DNA of 7,313 nt, taken from the NCBI GenBank assembly GCA_030642565.1, contig DAOWNM010000135.1:1-7313 (forward strand), read 5' to 3'. Shown here piece after piece: positions 6,406-7,313 of this stretch. The notes under the pieces were generated by a model, which was given only the letters and a program-made list of their open reading frames with translations, searched no databases and was not told the origin of the DNA. The position numbers were made by a program, and so were the translations under genes. Position 1 is the stretch's first letter, and each line of letters starts with the position of its first letter. The DNA comes from Bacteroidota bacterium (GTDB taxonomy: Bacteria > Bacteroidota > Bacteroidia > Bacteroidales > GCA-2748055).

Positions 6406-7313
6406 ATGAAAAAAAACCGAAACGTTTCAAAGAGCGGATTTATCCGGATGATGGTGGCTGTTTTGATGACAACCGGCATGGTGAATGTGAAGGCAGAGGA
6501 GGGAATGTGGATCCCCATGTTGCTGGAAAAATACAACATTGATCAGATGCGGGAAGCCGGATTGAGGCTCAGTGCTGAAGATATCTACAGCATCAACCAG
6601 GATTGCCTGAAGGATGCCCTGGTGATCTTTGGCAGGGGATGTACCGGAGAGATGATATCGGCCGATGGTTTGTTGCTTACCAACCACCACTGTGGCTATG
6701 GCGCCATCCAGCGGCACAGCTCCGTAGAGAGTGACTACCTGACCGATGGATTCTGGGCCATGAGCAGGGAGGAGGAGTTGCCCAATGAAGGACTCACCGT
6801 CACCTATCTCCGCTATATGAAAGATGTAACTGTGGAGATGGACGAGGGGATTACCGGGGAACTGGATCCGGTGGAGCGCGAACGGAAAATGGAGCTTAAC
6901 ATGGGAAACCTGATCGAAGGAGCCACCAAGGGAACCCACTACAGTGCCATTGTAAAGCCGTTCTATTACGGTAATGCATATTATATGTTCGTCTATGAAG
7001 CTTTCAATGATGTGAGGCTGGTAGGGGCACCCCCCGAATCGATTGGTAATTTTGGTGCGGACCAGGACAACTGGATGTGGCCGCGGCATACGGGCGATTT
7101 TTCTCTATTCAGGGTATATGCCGGTGCAGAGAACAAACCCGCCGGATATGACCCTTCCAACCAGCCATATCAACCCAGAAAACACCTGGAGATTGCAGCA
7201 GGGGGAATTGATGAGGGCGACTTTACCATGGTGATGGGTTACCCGGGATCTACCACGCGATACCTCTACTCTGCAGCGGTGCGTTCCATGCTGGAAACAT
7301 CACTTCCGTTGAA
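6406..7313 (+). CDS. S46-family dipeptidyl-peptidase (DPP7/DPP11 type), N-terminal part; 3' end beyond window
   Basis: Exported serine exopeptidase that removes dipeptides from peptide N-termini, probably in the periplasm, for peptide uptake. The 302 visible codons are open to the window end; family members are about 700 residues. A signal peptide is clear: basic start (KKNRNVSKS), hydrophobic core about 12-27, likely cleavage after VKA (28-30). The mature start, EEGMWIPMLL, is typical of S46. GCTGEMISADGLLLTNHHCGYG (78-99, in part) contains the catalytic His95, and NWMWPRHTGDFS (222-233) contains the expected catalytic Asp231. The 136-residue spacing between them agrees with what I recall for Porphyromonas DPP7. 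The catalytic Ser and the Gly/Arg position that separates DPP7 from DPP11 specificity lie past the window, so substrate preference cannot be assigned. The ATG at 6406 has a good Shine-Dalgarno. The short gap after maf leaves co-transcription possible, although the functions are unrelated. Confidence 0.93.
   Translation, partial: MKKNRNVSKSGFIRMMVAVLMTTGMVNVKAEEGMWIPMLLEKYNIDQMREAGLRLSAEDIYSINQDCLKDALVIFGRGCTGEMISADGLLLTNHHCGYGAIQRHSSVESDYLTDGFWAMSREEELPNEGLTVTYLRYMKDVTVEMDEGITGELDPVERERKMELNMGNLIEGATKGTHYSAIVKPFYYGNAYYMFVYEAFNDVRLVGAPPESIGNFGADQDNWMWPRHTGDFSLFRVYAGAENKPAGYDPSNQPYQPRKHLEIAAGGIDEGDFTMVMGYPGSTTRYLYSAAVRSMLETSLPL

Noticed and set aside
6427..7089. Long antisense open frame (220 codons) opposite the S46 peptidase
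   Set aside because: It lies wholly within a strongly supported peptidase gene, and its translation shows no family motif. It is best explained as a shadow of codon bias.

Overview
This window looks like ordinary chromosomal DNA from a Gram-negative bacterium of the phylum Bacteroidota, probably an anaerobic or facultative member near Bacteroidales/Marinilabiliales. I infer this from the protein families (an S46 dipeptidyl-peptidase, a DUF2520 protein next to a KdsC-type phosphatase, a Bacteroidota-style UbiA prenyltransferase and Maf), from the near absence of Shine-Dalgarno sequences, and from AT-rich gaps before the starts. No database search was possible, so the taxonomy is inference.

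All seven genes are on the + strand and tightly packed (gaps of 32, 37, 26, 9, 3 and 19 bases). Positions 1-3461 form an energy-metabolism pair. The first gene is the 3' part of a membrane-anchored iron-sulfur oxidoreductase (b-type-heme-like membrane segment, two [4Fe-4S] motifs, two CCG domains). The second is a long acyl-CoA dehydrogenase with a C-terminal extension. Together they fit a route from acyl-CoA through electron transfer flavoprotein (ETF) to the membrane quinone pool. No ETF genes lie in the window.

Positions 3499-6386 hold a four-gene run: a Rossmann/DUF2520 protein, a KdsC-like HAD phosphatase (probably Kdo-8-phosphate phosphatase for LPS), a polytopic UbiA-family prenyltransferase, and a Maf nucleotide pyrophosphatase. 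From memory this order recurs in Bacteroidota. Two of the four lack an ATG start. Maf follows the UbiA stop codon in the same frame and appears to start at TTG. The DUF2520 gene has only a GTG that clips its first beta strand.

From 6406 to the window end is the N-terminal part of a secreted S46-family dipeptidyl-peptidase (DPP7/DPP11 type). It has a signal peptide and an unusually clear Shine-Dalgarno sequence; the catalytic serine region lies beyond the window.

I saw no tRNA, rRNA, CRISPR array, insertion sequence, attachment site, riboswitch or convincing terminator, and no gene-free stretch above 40 bases. I found no wholly new system. The best leads are the apparent loss of all expected cysteines in the first CCG domain of the oxidoreductase, the one-stop-codon UbiA/Maf junction, and the unresolved start of the DUF2520 gene.
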